Positions 16,477-25,119 of a stretch of DNA of 64,000 nucleotides are shown one piece after another. Position 1 is the first letter of the stretch; the number at the start of each line of letters is the position of its first letter. The DNA lies in contig NZ_BAAACY010000170.1 in assembly GCF_039521925.1 (NCBI RefSeq), forward strand, positions 4,171-68,170, written 5' to 3'. Source of the DNA: Virgibacillus salarius (GTDB lineage: Bacteria; Bacillota; Bacilli; Bacillales; Amphibacillaceae). The notes below the pieces were generated by a model. That model searched no databases, was not told the DNA's origin, and saw nothing but the letters and a program-made list of their open reading frames with translations. A program made the translations under genes and the position numbers.

Positions 16477-16633
16477 AGATAAAGTAATTGAATAATTTGT
16501 TCGGAGCTCGTGGAAATCTATATAACATGCAAGATAGTTTTGCACGCGTATTTTTGTGTAGCTATCCTGATAGAAAAGTATTAGTCCCTTCATCATGGGT
16601 CATGGGCTGAAATAGAAAAAAGAGGTGAATGAA

Positions 16634-17833
16634 TTGCCAGTAATAGAAGCGAAAAATCTATCAAAAGTTTTCGGTAAAAATCCGAAGCAAACGCTAAAGC
16701 TTCTCGATAAAGGTTTGTCAAAGGATGCCATCTTAAAAGAAACAGGCAACACAGTAGGGGTGAATCGGGCGTCCTTTTCTGTTGAAGAAGGGGAAATCTT
16801 TGTCATTATGGGGTTATCTGGAAGTGGTAAATCAACATTAGTACGGCTAATCAATCGCTTGATAGAGCCTACTGAAGGAACCATTATGATAGATGGAGAC
16901 AATTTAGCAACGATGGATAAAAAATCATTGCGCGAAGTCCGTCGAGAAAAGCTAAGTATGGTATTTCAAAAGTTTGCATTGTTTCCACATCGTACCATTC
17001 TAGAAAATGCTGAATACGGTTTGGAAATTCAAAAGGTTCCAAAGGAAGATCGTAAGAAAAAAGCGCAGGAAGCACTAGAGTTAGTAGGTTTAGGAGATTA
17101 TATTCATCAGAAACCAAGTCAGTTATCAGGTGGAATGCAGCAACGAGTTGGTCTTGCTCGAGCATTGGCTAACGATCCTGAAGTCCTTTTAATGGATGAG
17201 GCTTTCTCTGCATTAGATCCATTAATTCGTAAAGAAATGCAAGATGAATTACTAGATTTACAAACGACTATGCAGAAAACGATCTTGTTTATTACGCATG
17301 ATTTAGATGAAGCATTACGGATTGGAGATCGGATTGCACTCATGAAGGATGGATCAATTGTTCAGATCGGAACACCTGAAGAAATCTTAGTCAATCCTGA
17401 AAATGATTATGTTGAAAAGTTTGTTGAAGACGTTGACCGTTCAAAGGTATTGACTGCACAGCATATTATGAAACGCCCAGAAACAGTAAACATGGAGAAG
17501 CATGGTCCACGTGTAGCTTTAGAACGCATGCGCGAAGAAGGATTATCTAGCATTTTTGTAGTAGATAGCAAGCGTAACCTGAAAGGCTATATAACCGCCG
17601 ATGATGCATCAGAAGCTCGCAAAAAAGAAATTAATAACTTAACAGAGGTTTTGAAGAATGATATTCCGAAAGTCGAAAGAGAAACACCGATGCATGAGAT
17701 TTTTGACATTATCCATGATTCACCAATTCCAGTAGCTGTAGTGGAAAATGAAAAATTAATTGGAATTATTGTTCGAGGTGCAGTTCTTGCTGCACTATCC
17801 AGTGATGGAGAGGTGAATTTAGAAAATGCTTAA
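16634..17833 (+). CDS. opuAA: Glycine betaine ABC transporter ATPase OpuAA
   Basis: A 399-residue ATPase of the ProV/OpuAA type. Walker A is GLSGSGKST near residue 59, the signature LSGGMQQRVGLARAL near 165 and Walker B VLLMDEAFSALDP near 187. Two C-terminal CBS domains (about 275-390) are typical of osmosensing betaine importers. TTG 16634 is chosen because AGAGGTGA is correctly spaced before it, while the GTG at 16625 lies within that ribosome binding site. It energises OpuAB and, with the lipoproteins encoded downstream, imports glycine betaine or related solutes under salt stress. Confidence 0.92.
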   Translation: MPVIEAKNLSKVFGKNPKQTLKLLDKGLSKDAILKETGNTVGVNRASFSVEEGEIFVIMGLSGSGKSTLVRLINRLIEPTEGTIMIDGDNLATMDKKSLREVRREKLSMVFQKFALFPHRTILENAEYGLEIQKVPKEDRKKKAQEALELVGLGDYIHQKPSQLSGGMQQRVGLARALANDPEVLLMDEAFSALDPLIRKEMQDELLDLQTTMQKTILFITHDLDEALRIGDRIALMKDGSIVQIGTPEEILVNPENDYVEKFVEDVDRSKVLTAQHIMKRPETVNMEKHGPRVALERMREEGLSSIFVVDSKRNLKGYITADDASEARKKEINNLTEVLKNDIPKVERETPMHEIFDIIHDSPIPVAVVENEKLIGIIVRGAVLAALSSDGEVNLENA

Positions 17834-18680
17834 TAATGTATTAGATTTTGTTCCAAAATTACCGATTGCAGAGAAAACGAAAGACGCAACGGAATGGATT
17901 ACGGAGAAGTTTTCCTTTTTATTTGACCCGATCAAAGAACATTTCGGAAGTTTTATGGAGAGTACATCTGAATTTCTAATATCTGTTCCGCCGGTTATCA
18001 TAATTCTTTTAGTTGCAGTTATTGCATTCTTTATTTCCGGTAAGAAATTTGGTCTAGCTACTTTTTCGATTGTTGGACTTTGGTTTATTTATAACCAAGA
18101 ATTATGGGAGCACTTAATGAGTACCTTTACACTTGTATTACTTGCTAGTATTTTATCGGTAATTATTGGTGTGCCTGTAGGAATTCTGATGTCAAAAAGT
18201 AGAATAGCATCAGCAATTATTACGCCGATTCTTGACTTTATGCAGACAATGCCAGCCTTTGTATATTTAATACCGGCTGTTGCCTTTTTCGGAATTGGTA
18301 TGGTCCCTGGTGTTTTTGCATCACTGATTTTTGCAACACCACCAACCGTTCGATTTACAAATTTAGGAATTCGTCAAGTTTCTCAGGAATTAGTTGAAGC
18401 TTCCGAGGCATTTGGTAGTACAGGAGCACAAAAGTTATTTAAGGTAGAATTACCAATGGCAAAAACGACGATTATGGCAGGGATAAACCAAACCGTGATG
18501 CTTGCACTATCTATGGTAGTTATTGCTTCTATGATTGGTGCACCTGGGCTTGGTAGAGAAGTACTATCTGCATTGCAACGAGCTCAAGTAGGAACTGGTT
18601 TTGTTGCTGGAGTGGGAATTGTAATTCTTGCGATTATTATCGATCGAATTACTCAAAATATGAATAAGCAAAAACAATAA
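17826..18680 (+). CDS. opuAB: Glycine betaine ABC transporter permease OpuAB
   Basis: A 284-residue inner-membrane permease overlapping opuAA by 8 bases. An N-terminal cytoplasmic or amphipathic stretch (1-50) precedes about six to seven helices. The EAA-like coupling loop is visible as VEASEAFGSTGAQKLFKVELPMAKTTI (about residues 192-218). This is the ProW/OpuAB family. It works as a dimer with OpuAA. Confidence 0.92.
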   Translation: MLNNVLDFVPKLPIAEKTKDATEWITEKFSFLFDPIKEHFGSFMESTSEFLISVPPVIIILLVAVIAFFISGKKFGLATFSIVGLWFIYNQELWEHLMSTFTLVLLASILSVIIGVPVGILMSKSRIASAIITPILDFMQTMPAFVYLIPAVAFFGIGMVPGVFASLIFATPPTVRFTNLGIRQVSQELVEASEAFGSTGAQKLFKVELPMAKTTIMAGINQTVMLALSMVVIASMIGAPGLGREVLSALQRAQVGTGFVAGVGIVILAIIIDRITQNMNKQKQ

Positions 18681-18750
18681 CCTATGTTGGTATCTTTTCT
18701 AATGAAAAGTTTCCATATATAAATTTTAAATAAAAGGGGAGATTAGCATT

Positions 18751-19656
18751 ATGTTTAAACGTAATTGGAAACGCCTTGGTCTAGTAGCAGGGCTTTCATT
18801 ATCATTATTTGCAGCTGGTTGTGGCTCTGATGATGAGTCAACAGGTAATGGTTCTGATGAAGGAACAGCTTCTGAAGGTGAAGCAAAAGAAATTGAATTA
18901 GCTTATGTTGAATGGGATTCAGAAATTGCTTCTACACACGTCGTTGGAAAGGTTTTAGAAGATCAAGGCTTTGATGTGAAATTAACACCACTTGATAACG
19001 CTGTAATGTGGGAAGCTGTCGCAAATGGTGAAGCAGACGGTATGGTGGCTGCGTGGTTACCAGCAACACATGCTGACCAATATGAAGAATATGGTGATCA
19101 AGTAGAAGAACTTGGTACAAACCTTGAAGGTGCAAAAATTGGATTAGTTGTGCCTAAATATATGGATGTAAATAGCATTGAAGACTTAGATGCACAAGCC
19201 AACAAAACGATTACTGGTATTGAACCAGGAGCTGGTGTTGTTGGAGCCGCTGAACAAGCCTTAACAGATTATGACAATCTGAAGGGATGGGGAGTACAAA
19301 CCTCATCTAGTGGAGCAATGGCAACGGAATTAGGTTCAGCTATTGAAAACGAAGAAGATATTATTGTTACTGGTTGGACTCCACACTGGAAATTTGCTAA
19401 ATATGAATTAAAATATTTAGAAGATCCAAAAGGTACATTTGGTGAAGCAGAAACCATTGATACGATGGTTCGTAAAGGGCTTAAAGATGATATGCCAAAT
19501 GCATATAAAATTCTAGACCAATTTAACTGGACTACTGAAGATATGGAAGCTGTAATGCTTGAAATTTCTAACGGAACCTCTCCTGAAGATGCAGCTGCTG
19601 CATGGGTAGAGGAAAACCAAGAAAAAGTAGATGAATGGGTTAAAGGAGTAGAATAA
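18751..19656 (+). CDS. opuAC: Betaine-binding lipoprotein, lobe order A-B
   Basis: A 301-residue substrate-binding lipoprotein; the lipobox AAGC gives a lipidated Cys24. Lobe A (about 47-147) runs from KEIELAYVEWDSEIAS to YMDVNSIEDL, and lobe B (about 152-301) from KTITGIEPGAGV to WVKGVE. This lobe order is the reverse of that in the next gene. It delivers glycine betaine-type solutes to OpuAA-OpuAB. AAGGGGAG precedes ATG 18751. It is separated from opuAB by 70 bases. Confidence 0.9.
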   Translation: MFKRNWKRLGLVAGLSLSLFAAGCGSDDESTGNGSDEGTASEGEAKEIELAYVEWDSEIASTHVVGKVLEDQGFDVKLTPLDNAVMWEAVANGEADGMVAAWLPATHADQYEEYGDQVEELGTNLEGAKIGLVVPKYMDVNSIEDLDAQANKTITGIEPGAGVVGAAEQALTDYDNLKGWGVQTSSSGAMATELGSAIENEEDIIVTGWTPHWKFAKYELKYLEDPKGTFGEAETIDTMVRKGLKDDMPNAYKILDQFNWTTEDMEAVMLEISNGTSPEDAAAAWVEENQEKVDEWVKGVE

Positions 19657-19667
19657 GTAAAATGACA

Positions 19668-19690
19668 AGCTGATACAAATCGTATCAGCT
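19668..19690 (+). terminator. Short hairpin between the two binding-protein genes
   Basis: AGCTGATAC (19668-19676) pairs with GTATCAGCT (19682-19690), followed only by TTCC. It could be a weak terminator or an mRNA 3' stabiliser that lowers expression of the second binding protein. Confidence 0.5.
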
Positions 19691-19725
19691 TTCCTATTGA
19701 TATAAATTAATGAGAGGATGTTTAG

Positions 19726-20664
19726 GTGAGTAATAAGAAATGGTTAGCCATGTTATGTGTTGGATTACTATCTGTATTTGTATTAGCTGCTTGTGGTTCA
19801 AGTGAATCGGAAGATAAGCAAGCAGATGGTTCAAAGGAAGCTAGTGAAGAAACGAATTATAGTGAAGCAGTGAATTACACGATCACTGGTATTGAACCAG
19901 GAGCAGGTATAACTGTTACGACAGAAAAAGCAATTGAAGAATATGAAACATTGTCTGGCTGGGAATTAGAGCAGTCATCAACAGCTGCGATGGTAACAGA
20001 GTTGGAAGATGCTATTAAAAATGAAGAGCCGATTGTTGTTACTGGCTGGAATCCACATTGGATGTTTGCGAAATTTGATAATATTAAATATTTAGAAGAT
20101 CCAAATGGAATTTATGGCGATGTAGAGGTTATCAAATCATTAGCTCGTAAAGGATTAAAAGAGGATAAGCCTAATGCTTATAAATTAATTGATCAATTCA
20201 ATTGGAGCGTTGAAGACATGGAAGGTATCATGTATGAAGCCTCTGAAAGTGGTAAGGATATTGCAGAAGTTGCGAAGCAATGGGTAAAAGACAATCCTGA
20301 AAAAGTAAAAGCCTGGACAGAAGGCGTAGAAGATGTAGATGGCGTATCCATTGAGTTAGTGTCTACTCCATGGGATTCAGAACGCTCATCAGCAAATGTT
20401 GTAGCAGAGGTATTACGTCAAAAAGGATTTGATGTGACCATCACTCCGGTAGATGTGGCTGTTGTATTTGAGGCTATTGCCAATGGTGATGCAGATGCTA
20501 CCTTAGCTGCATGGATGCCTATGACACACAAAGATTTCTATGATGAATTCAAGGAGGACTTTGTAGATATGGGTGCAAATCTAGAAGGAGCAAAAATCGG
20601 GCTTGTTGTACCAGAATACATGGATATTGATTCGATTGAAGACTTGCAAGCAAAGTCAAAGTAA
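19726..20664 (+). CDS. Second betaine-binding lipoprotein, lobe order B-A
   Basis: A 312-residue lipoprotein with lipobox LAAC, Cys23. Here lobe B comes first (about 50-204: NYTITGIEPGAGITVTTEKA ... QWVKDNPEKVKAWTEGVE) and lobe A second (about 207-312: VSIELVSTPWDSERSSANVV ... YMDIDSIEDLQAKSK). The order is that of B. subtilis OpuAC and a circular permutation of the neighbouring 18751 protein. Lobe-by-lobe similarity to the neighbour is strong, so both bind related solutes. It starts with GTG after GAGAGGATG. It probably shares OpuAA-OpuAB. Confidence 0.88.
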   Translation: MSNKKWLAMLCVGLLSVFVLAACGSSESEDKQADGSKEASEETNYSEAVNYTITGIEPGAGITVTTEKAIEEYETLSGWELEQSSTAAMVTELEDAIKNEEPIVVTGWNPHWMFAKFDNIKYLEDPNGIYGDVEVIKSLARKGLKEDKPNAYKLIDQFNWSVEDMEGIMYEASESGKDIAEVAKQWVKDNPEKVKAWTEGVEDVDGVSIELVSTPWDSERSSANVVAEVLRQKGFDVTITPVDVAVVFEAIANGDADATLAAWMPMTHKDFYDEFKEDFVDMGANLEGAKIGLVVPEYMDIDSIEDLQAKSK

Positions 20665-20720
20665 GTAGGAGAAGAATATCTTATGCAAGATAGTGACGCT
20701 GAAGTTCCTACATTTGTTCA

Positions 20721-20774
20721 AAAAGCACAAAAAGCTTACTGAGGGGGAACCTTGCGTAAGCTTTTTGTGCTTTT
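20721..20774. terminator. Terminator of the opuA operon
   Basis: AAAAGCACAAAAAGCTTAC (20721-20739) and GTAAGCTTTTTGTGCTTTT (20756-20774) form a perfect 19-bp stem. It lies between convergent genes and can act in both directions. Confidence 0.88.
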
Positions 20775-20797
20775 CCTATTGATTTAACCTTTTGGGA

Positions 20798-21157
20798 TTA
20801 CTGTGTTTTTACTTTTTCCTCTAAATCTTTTAAACTCGACTCAATTTGTTCTAAATAATGGTGAATATTTTCTTGATGGGGTTCTACAGTTGCTTTCCAA
20901 TCACCTACAGATTTTTTCATATCTTGGGTGAGCTCCTTAATTAAGGTCGCACCCTCCTGAGAAGTGGCACGAATTTGTTTTTTTAAACGAAGTCCATCTT
21001 GTTTTAAATTCAATAACATGTCTTTCCATTCTAGACTTTTGCTTTTTACTTGGCTGCGAAAGTCTCTACCTGTTGATGGAGTGCTTAATAAAGTAACTGC
21101 TGCACTAACACTCCCTCCAACTAGGATACCTAATAATAATGATTTACTGTTAGTCAT
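20798..21157 (-). CDS. yhaH: YtxH-family protein YhaH
   Basis: A 119-residue protein with one N-terminal membrane or glycine-rich helix (LLLGILVGGSVSAAVTLLSTP, residues 7-27), the YtxH/gas-vesicle-like hallmark, followed by a long amphipathic helix. B. subtilis YhaH (118 aa) lies next to trpP as here. Its role is unclear; family members are linked to general stress. It is transcribed towards the opuA operon. Confidence 0.82.
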   Translation of the reverse strand: MTNSKSLLLGILVGGSVSAAVTLLSTPSTGRDFRSQVKSKSLEWKDMLLNLKQDGLRLKKQIRATSQEGATLIKELTQDMKKSVGDWKATVEPHQENIHHYLEQIESSLKDLEEKVKTQ

Positions 21158-21237
21158 TATTTATTCGCTCCTTTCCCCTCATAGTTATATTTACCTTTAA
21201 GGGGTATAGTGTCAAACGTAATTAATAAGTAATTTTT

Positions 21238-21269
21238 AAAAAATCCTCCGACATTGTGCCAGAGGATTT
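21238..21269 (-). terminator. Terminator of trpP
   Basis: On the minus strand AAATCCTC pairs with GAGGATTT (21262-21269 with 21241-21248) with the stem extended past one mismatch, followed by TTTTTT. Confidence 0.8.
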
Positions 21270-21277
21270 GATATCGA

Positions 21278-21799
21278 TTAAGTAGATACAAGTGGCTGTG
21301 ACCTCTTTATAATACGCTGTACAATCGGAAAAACGACAGCCATAATAATTGTATTAAGTAATGCAGCTGGTAATACAGCAAGCCCAAATAATGCCAAGAA
21401 TGAGCCATCCATTAAACCGATAATGAATAAAGCTACACTTAAGAAAATTGCACCAGAAATCATGGTACCCACTGCTGTAAGTAGTGGGGCACTAATCGAA
21501 TTATTTAAGCGATTTTTCAAAAGCAGGTACAAAAGTAAAAAAATAACTGCAGTAATTGGCTTATCAATAAGATTTGCGATTTGCCCTCCCGGTGCTGTCG
21601 TCGTTAATGCAGACACAATTCCTGTTACAATCGCTACTATCGCTACATACTTTAACGTAGGAAACAAAAGGATTCCTAAAAACATCATAGAAAGTAGCAT
21701 GTCGGGTTTAACTCCAAAAATTATCGGCGGAACTACTGTATGCAGTACTGCACCAACACCTACTAATAGGGACAAAGTAACCAGCGCTTTTGTATTCAT
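21278..21799 (-). CDS. trpP: Tryptophan transporter TrpP
   Basis: A 173-residue membrane protein with five or six helices. Segments PPIIFGVKPDMLLSMMFLGI, TGIVSALTTTAPGGQIANLI and DKPITAVIFLLLYLL match TrpP (YhaG) of B. subtilis, the S-component-like tryptophan uptake protein. It lies between yhaH and hit as in B. subtilis. The upstream leader contains a run of GAG/TAG triplets over the ribosome binding site that should bind TRAP, consistent with tryptophan-dependent translational repression. Confidence 0.92.
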   Translation of the reverse strand: MNTKALVTLSLLVGVGAVLHTVVPPIIFGVKPDMLLSMMFLGILLFPTLKYVAIVAIVTGIVSALTTTAPGGQIANLIDKPITAVIFLLLYLLLKNRLNNSISAPLLTAVGTMISGAIFLSVALFIIGLMDGSFLALFGLAVLPAALLNTIIMAVVFPIVQRIIKRSQPLVST

Positions 21800-21805
21800 T
21801 TATAC

Positions 21806-21856
21806 CTCTCCTCTTCTCAGCTATCTCTGCTCTAAACAAGTAACGCTTTGCTCCTC
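21806..21856 (-). promoter_or_regulatory. TRAP-binding triplet array over the trpP ribosome binding site
   Basis: Read on the minus strand, the leader holds GAG-CA-GAG-A-TAG-CT-GAG-AA-GAG-GA-GAG (21832 to 21806), six GAG/TAG triplets with 1-2 base spacers, plus two more GAG at 21851-21856. The last triplets are the Shine-Dalgarno, 6 bases before the ATG. TRAP binds up to eleven such triplets, and it blocks translation of B. subtilis trpP at an equivalent place. Confidence 0.85.
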
Positions 21857-21952
21857 AACTGTACACTGATTGTCAGCTGCAGGAGTATAATGCTATTATA
21901 ACAAATTTGTCATCGAATATAAAGATTCGTAGCTTTATTTTTAGCCAGTTTA

Positions 21953-22384
21953 TTACAATTTAATAGCGCTATTGATTTCGCTTGCAATTTGTTGTAAATC
22001 ATTTGATGTATAGTCGTCAGTATGCACTGTCCAATTGGAAGAAAATCCGTCATTCTCCACGTAGCGAGGTAAAATATGGATATGTAGGTGAAATACGGAC
22101 TGATCGGCAGCCTTCTCATTATTATTTAGTAAGTTCATTCCAATCGGTTTATACGTATCTTTAATTGCATTCGCAATTTTGGGTACGCGTTCAAATAGCT
22201 TAGAAGCTACTTCTGCTGGTGTTTTGTAAATATTTTTCACATGTGTTTTTGGAATAACCAATGTGTGGCCTTTAGCTACTTGACTAATATCGAGAAATGC
22301 ATAGACGTCTTCATCCTCATACACCTTAGCGGAGGGTATCTCTCCATCAATAATTTTACAAAAAATACAATCTTCATGACTCAT
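21953..22384 (-). CDS. hit: HIT-family nucleotide hydrolase Hit
   Basis: A 143-residue histidine-triad protein. The N-terminus DCIFCKIIDGEIPSAKVYEDE contains the Cys pair typical of Hit, and the triad is HLHIHILPR near residue 99. Family members hydrolyse AMP-lysine or dinucleoside polyphosphates. ATG 22384 is chosen from homology (MSHEDC) with GGTGAT upstream; the frame extends to 22495 without support. Divergent from ecsA, as in B. subtilis. Confidence 0.92.
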   Translation of the reverse strand: MSHEDCIFCKIIDGEIPSAKVYEDEDVYAFLDISQVAKGHTLVIPKTHVKNIYKTPAEVASKLFERVPKIANAIKDTYKPIGMNLLNNNEKAADQSVFHLHIHILPRYVENDGFSSNWTVHTDDYTSNDLQQIASEINSAIKL

Positions 22385-23066
22385 TCGTATCACCATTCCT
22401 CTGCTTTTTATTTTATTGTATATAGGAATAGCCGTCATTGTAAAGAATTCTATTGTGAAAATAACAGAAAGTTGAAATAGAAGTGATCTGTACAAAAACA
22501 GACTAGCCCAAAGGACTAGTCTGATGAAGGGAAAGAATGTCTTCTAACGCGGGGACATTGTAAACAACTGTCTTAAAAGCAATTAGCTTTTTGCTACGCT
22601 CATTTACAAAACCTTTTTGTTGTATCTTCTTAATGGAAGATGTGCTCAAAAAAAGGATTTATATCATTAGATTACCGTTCACAAACACCTCATTTTTGTG
22701 TTTAATCCACGAATTCAGTTAGATATCGATCACTAACACCTCATTTGTGTAAGAATACACGAAATTTACATTAGATACTCGATCGCTGACACCTCATTTG
22801 TGTTTATCACACGAAAAATACTTGTTTCTGGTGAACTTGGTTACATCCTTATCCCTTCACTAAATAGTGTTTACGCGAGTTTAAAAATTATACAATTTTT
22901 TTGTAAATCATTTGCCCTCTACTAGAGAGGGAGTCACCTATTCCTTAACAATGAATGTTAAACAGGCTAGTATTATTCGTTTTGTCGAAAAAAAGCATAT
23001 AGTTTACTTTGGTTTTCCCTTCCACAAATGATAAAATATACACTAGACGAAGAGGAGGAGCCAATC
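22385..23066. other. Long hit-ecsA intergenic region
   Basis: About 680 bases without a gene. It holds a hairpin CAGACTAG/CTAGTCTG (22499-22523), a dyad AATGTC/GACATT (22535-22558), a 3 x 52-bp tandem repeat (22667-22822), a small stem CCCTCT/AGAGGG (about 22915-22930), and presumably both divergent promoters. No conserved open frame was found. Confidence 0.6.
22667..22822. repeat. Tandem repeat, three units of 52 bp
   Basis: Units start with TTAGAT at 22667, 22719 and 22771. Each carries AACACCTCATTT or GACACCTCATTT, then GTG(T)-5/7 bases-(A)CACGAA, which is a small dyad. Units 2 and 3 are most alike. There are no spacers of the kind seen in CRISPR. Confidence 0.8.
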
Positions 23067-23813
23067 GTGGAAGCATTATTACATATTAACAATCTATACG
23101 GCGGATACACGCATAAAAATGTACTTCATGGAATATCTTTTGACGTGCATTCAGGTGAAATAGTTGGATTAATCGGGTTAAATGGAGCAGGGAAAAGTAC
23201 GACTATTAAGCATGTCATTGGTTTGATGCAGGCAAAAAAGGGGACAGTCTCTGTTAATGGCAAGACGTTTAAAGAAAATGCGGAAAGTTATCGTAACCAA
23301 ATGGCCTATATCCCTGAGATGCCAATACTTTATGATGAATTAACGCTTTATGAGCATCTTCGCTTAACGGCAATGGCTTATGATATACCAGAAGAAGTTT
23401 TTGAAAAGAGATTACAGCCATTACTTAAAGAATTTAGAATGGAGAAAAAGCTAAATTGGTTCCCGGTTCACTTTTCTAAAGGTATGAGACAGAAAGTAAT
23501 GATTATGTGTGCTTTCTTAATAGAACCACCATTGTACATTGTAGATGAACCGTTTGTTGGATTAGATCCCTTAGGTATTCAGTCATATTTACAACTTATG
23601 GAGGAAATGAAGAATAATGGTTCTGGTGTTCTAATGTCTACACATATATTGGCAACTGCTGAACGATATTGTGATCGCTTTGTAATATTACACGATGGTG
23701 AAATTAGGGCAATGGGTACGCTTGAAGAATTACGTGAAAGCTTTAATATGCCAGGTGCAACATTAGATGATTTATATGTTCAATTAACAAAGGAAGAAGA
23801 TAGCCATGTTTGA
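23067..23813 (+). CDS. ecsA: ABC transporter ATPase EcsA
   Basis: A 248-residue ATPase. Walker A is GLNGAGKST near residue 38, an altered signature FSKGMRQKVMIM lies near 138, and Walker B is LYIVDEPFVGLDPLG near 158. It closely matches EcsA, which with EcsB affects protein secretion, intramembrane proteolysis by RasP, competence and sporulation in B. subtilis. The start is GTG 23067 behind GAGGAGGAG; homology begins at EALLHINNLYGGYT. The longer frame to 23028 is not supported. B. subtilis EcsA has 247 residues. Confidence 0.92.
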   Translation: MEALLHINNLYGGYTHKNVLHGISFDVHSGEIVGLIGLNGAGKSTTIKHVIGLMQAKKGTVSVNGKTFKENAESYRNQMAYIPEMPILYDELTLYEHLRLTAMAYDIPEEVFEKRLQPLLKEFRMEKKLNWFPVHFSKGMRQKVMIMCAFLIEPPLYIVDEPFVGLDPLGIQSYLQLMEEMKNNGSGVLMSTHILATAERYCDRFVILHDGEIRAMGTLEELRESFNMPGATLDDLYVQLTKEEDSHV

Positions 23814-25017
23814 TTCACATGCTTTCTTTAAAAATCGATTTGCTGCTCATGTAAAAGAGACAAGCCGTTATCTACGCTACATTTTTAATGGACATATTGC
23901 TGTAGCTCTGCTTTTTTTCATTTCTGCGCTTGCGTTTTATTATCAAAAGTGGCTCCTAGAAATACCAGAAAATTTCCCTGCTGCAATAATTATTGGTACA
24001 GTATTCGGTATGATTGCTAGCTATAGTCCTGTACGCACATTACTTAAAGAGCCTGATCTTGTATTTTTAATTGCTGCAGAACATAAAATGGGTCCTTATT
24101 TTCGGAATACCTTGCTTTATAGCTTTATCATTCAACTCTATCTTGTTTTATTAGCTGCTGCAGCATTGGGACCACTGTATAGTACTATCTATGATAGGCG
24201 ATCAGGTCAAGTCTATATGATTACCATTGCTGTTCTACTCCTATTTAAAGCAGGAAATTTAATTGCAAATTGGTGGATGCTTAAGGTTCGAGAACCTGGC
24301 GTACGTCGAACAGATATTACAGTTAGAACAGTGCTAAATGTAGCGGTATTTTACTTCTTAATCGATGGTAATATGCTGTTAGCGGGTATAAGCACTGTCT
24401 TATTTACAGCATTATTCCTCTATATTTATCAAACTTGCCGTAAGCAGCCAGGAATTGTTTGGGATTTACTCGTAGAAAAAGACCAGAATAGAATGCAAGC
24501 ATTTTATCGTCTTGCTAATATGTTTGCTGATGTACCTCATTTAAAGAGTCGTGTGCGCAAGCGACAATGGCTTGTAAAGTTGGTAAGCAGCTTGCCATTT
24601 ATGCAGAAATACACGTATGATTATCTATATCGAGTTACCTTTATTAGAAGCGGCGATTATTTAGGTATGTTTGTAAGACTGATTGTAATAGGCGGACTGT
24701 TTATATATTTTATTCCATCATTCTGGTTAAAAGTAGTTTTTGCTATTTTGTTTTTATACTTAAGCAGTTTTCAGATGATGGCACTTTATCAGCATCATAG
24801 AACGGTGATGTGGATAGACCTTTATCCAGTTTCTAAGGCTGTGCGTCAAGCGTCATTAATGAAACTGTTATTTCAGTTAACTGGTATACAAACCGTTATA
24901 TTTTCCATTGTATTTATCGCTTTAGGTCAATACTTAGGAATGGTAATCTTCCTTATCAGTGGAAGCTTGTTTAATTTTCTATTTATTCTTGGGTATGTAA
25001 AGAAAAAATTAGTATAA
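23806..25017 (+). CDS. ecsB: ABC transporter membrane protein EcsB
   Basis: A 403-residue protein with about seven to eight membrane helices, starting 8 bases inside ecsA. It belongs to the EcsB family and is the membrane partner of EcsA. Polar loops are rich in Arg and Lys. The third B. subtilis gene, ecsC, is absent; yhaA follows on the other strand. Confidence 0.9.
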   Translation: MFDSHAFFKNRFAAHVKETSRYLRYIFNGHIAVALLFFISALAFYYQKWLLEIPENFPAAIIIGTVFGMIASYSPVRTLLKEPDLVFLIAAEHKMGPYFRNTLLYSFIIQLYLVLLAAAALGPLYSTIYDRRSGQVYMITIAVLLLFKAGNLIANWWMLKVREPGVRRTDITVRTVLNVAVFYFLIDGNMLLAGISTVLFTALFLYIYQTCRKQPGIVWDLLVEKDQNRMQAFYRLANMFADVPHLKSRVRKRQWLVKLVSSLPFMQKYTYDYLYRVTFIRSGDYLGMFVRLIVIGGLFIYFIPSFWLKVVFAILFLYLSSFQMMALYQHHRTVMWIDLYPVSKAVRQASLMKLLFQLTGIQTVIFSIVFIALGQYLGMVIFLISGSLFNFLFILGYVKKKLV

Positions 25018-25057
25018 AGAAAAAGAATCTTGGACGAAAGTAAATAAGAACCAATAA

Positions 25058-25106
25058 AAAACAAACTATAATTAGTTATTAGTTAAAACTAATTATAGTT
25101 TGTTTT
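25058..25106 (+). terminator. Terminator of ecsAB
   Basis: A 20-bp stem, AAAACAAACTATAATTAGTT (25058-25077) with AACTAATTATAGTTTGTTTT (25087-25106). Its core TATAATTA is shared with the terminator at 14325-14370. Confidence 0.85.
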
Positions 25107-25119
25107 CTGATTAAAATAA

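Noticed and set aside
22667..22822. Possible CRISPR array
   Set aside because: Only three contiguous 52-bp units with no spacers and no cas genes in the window.
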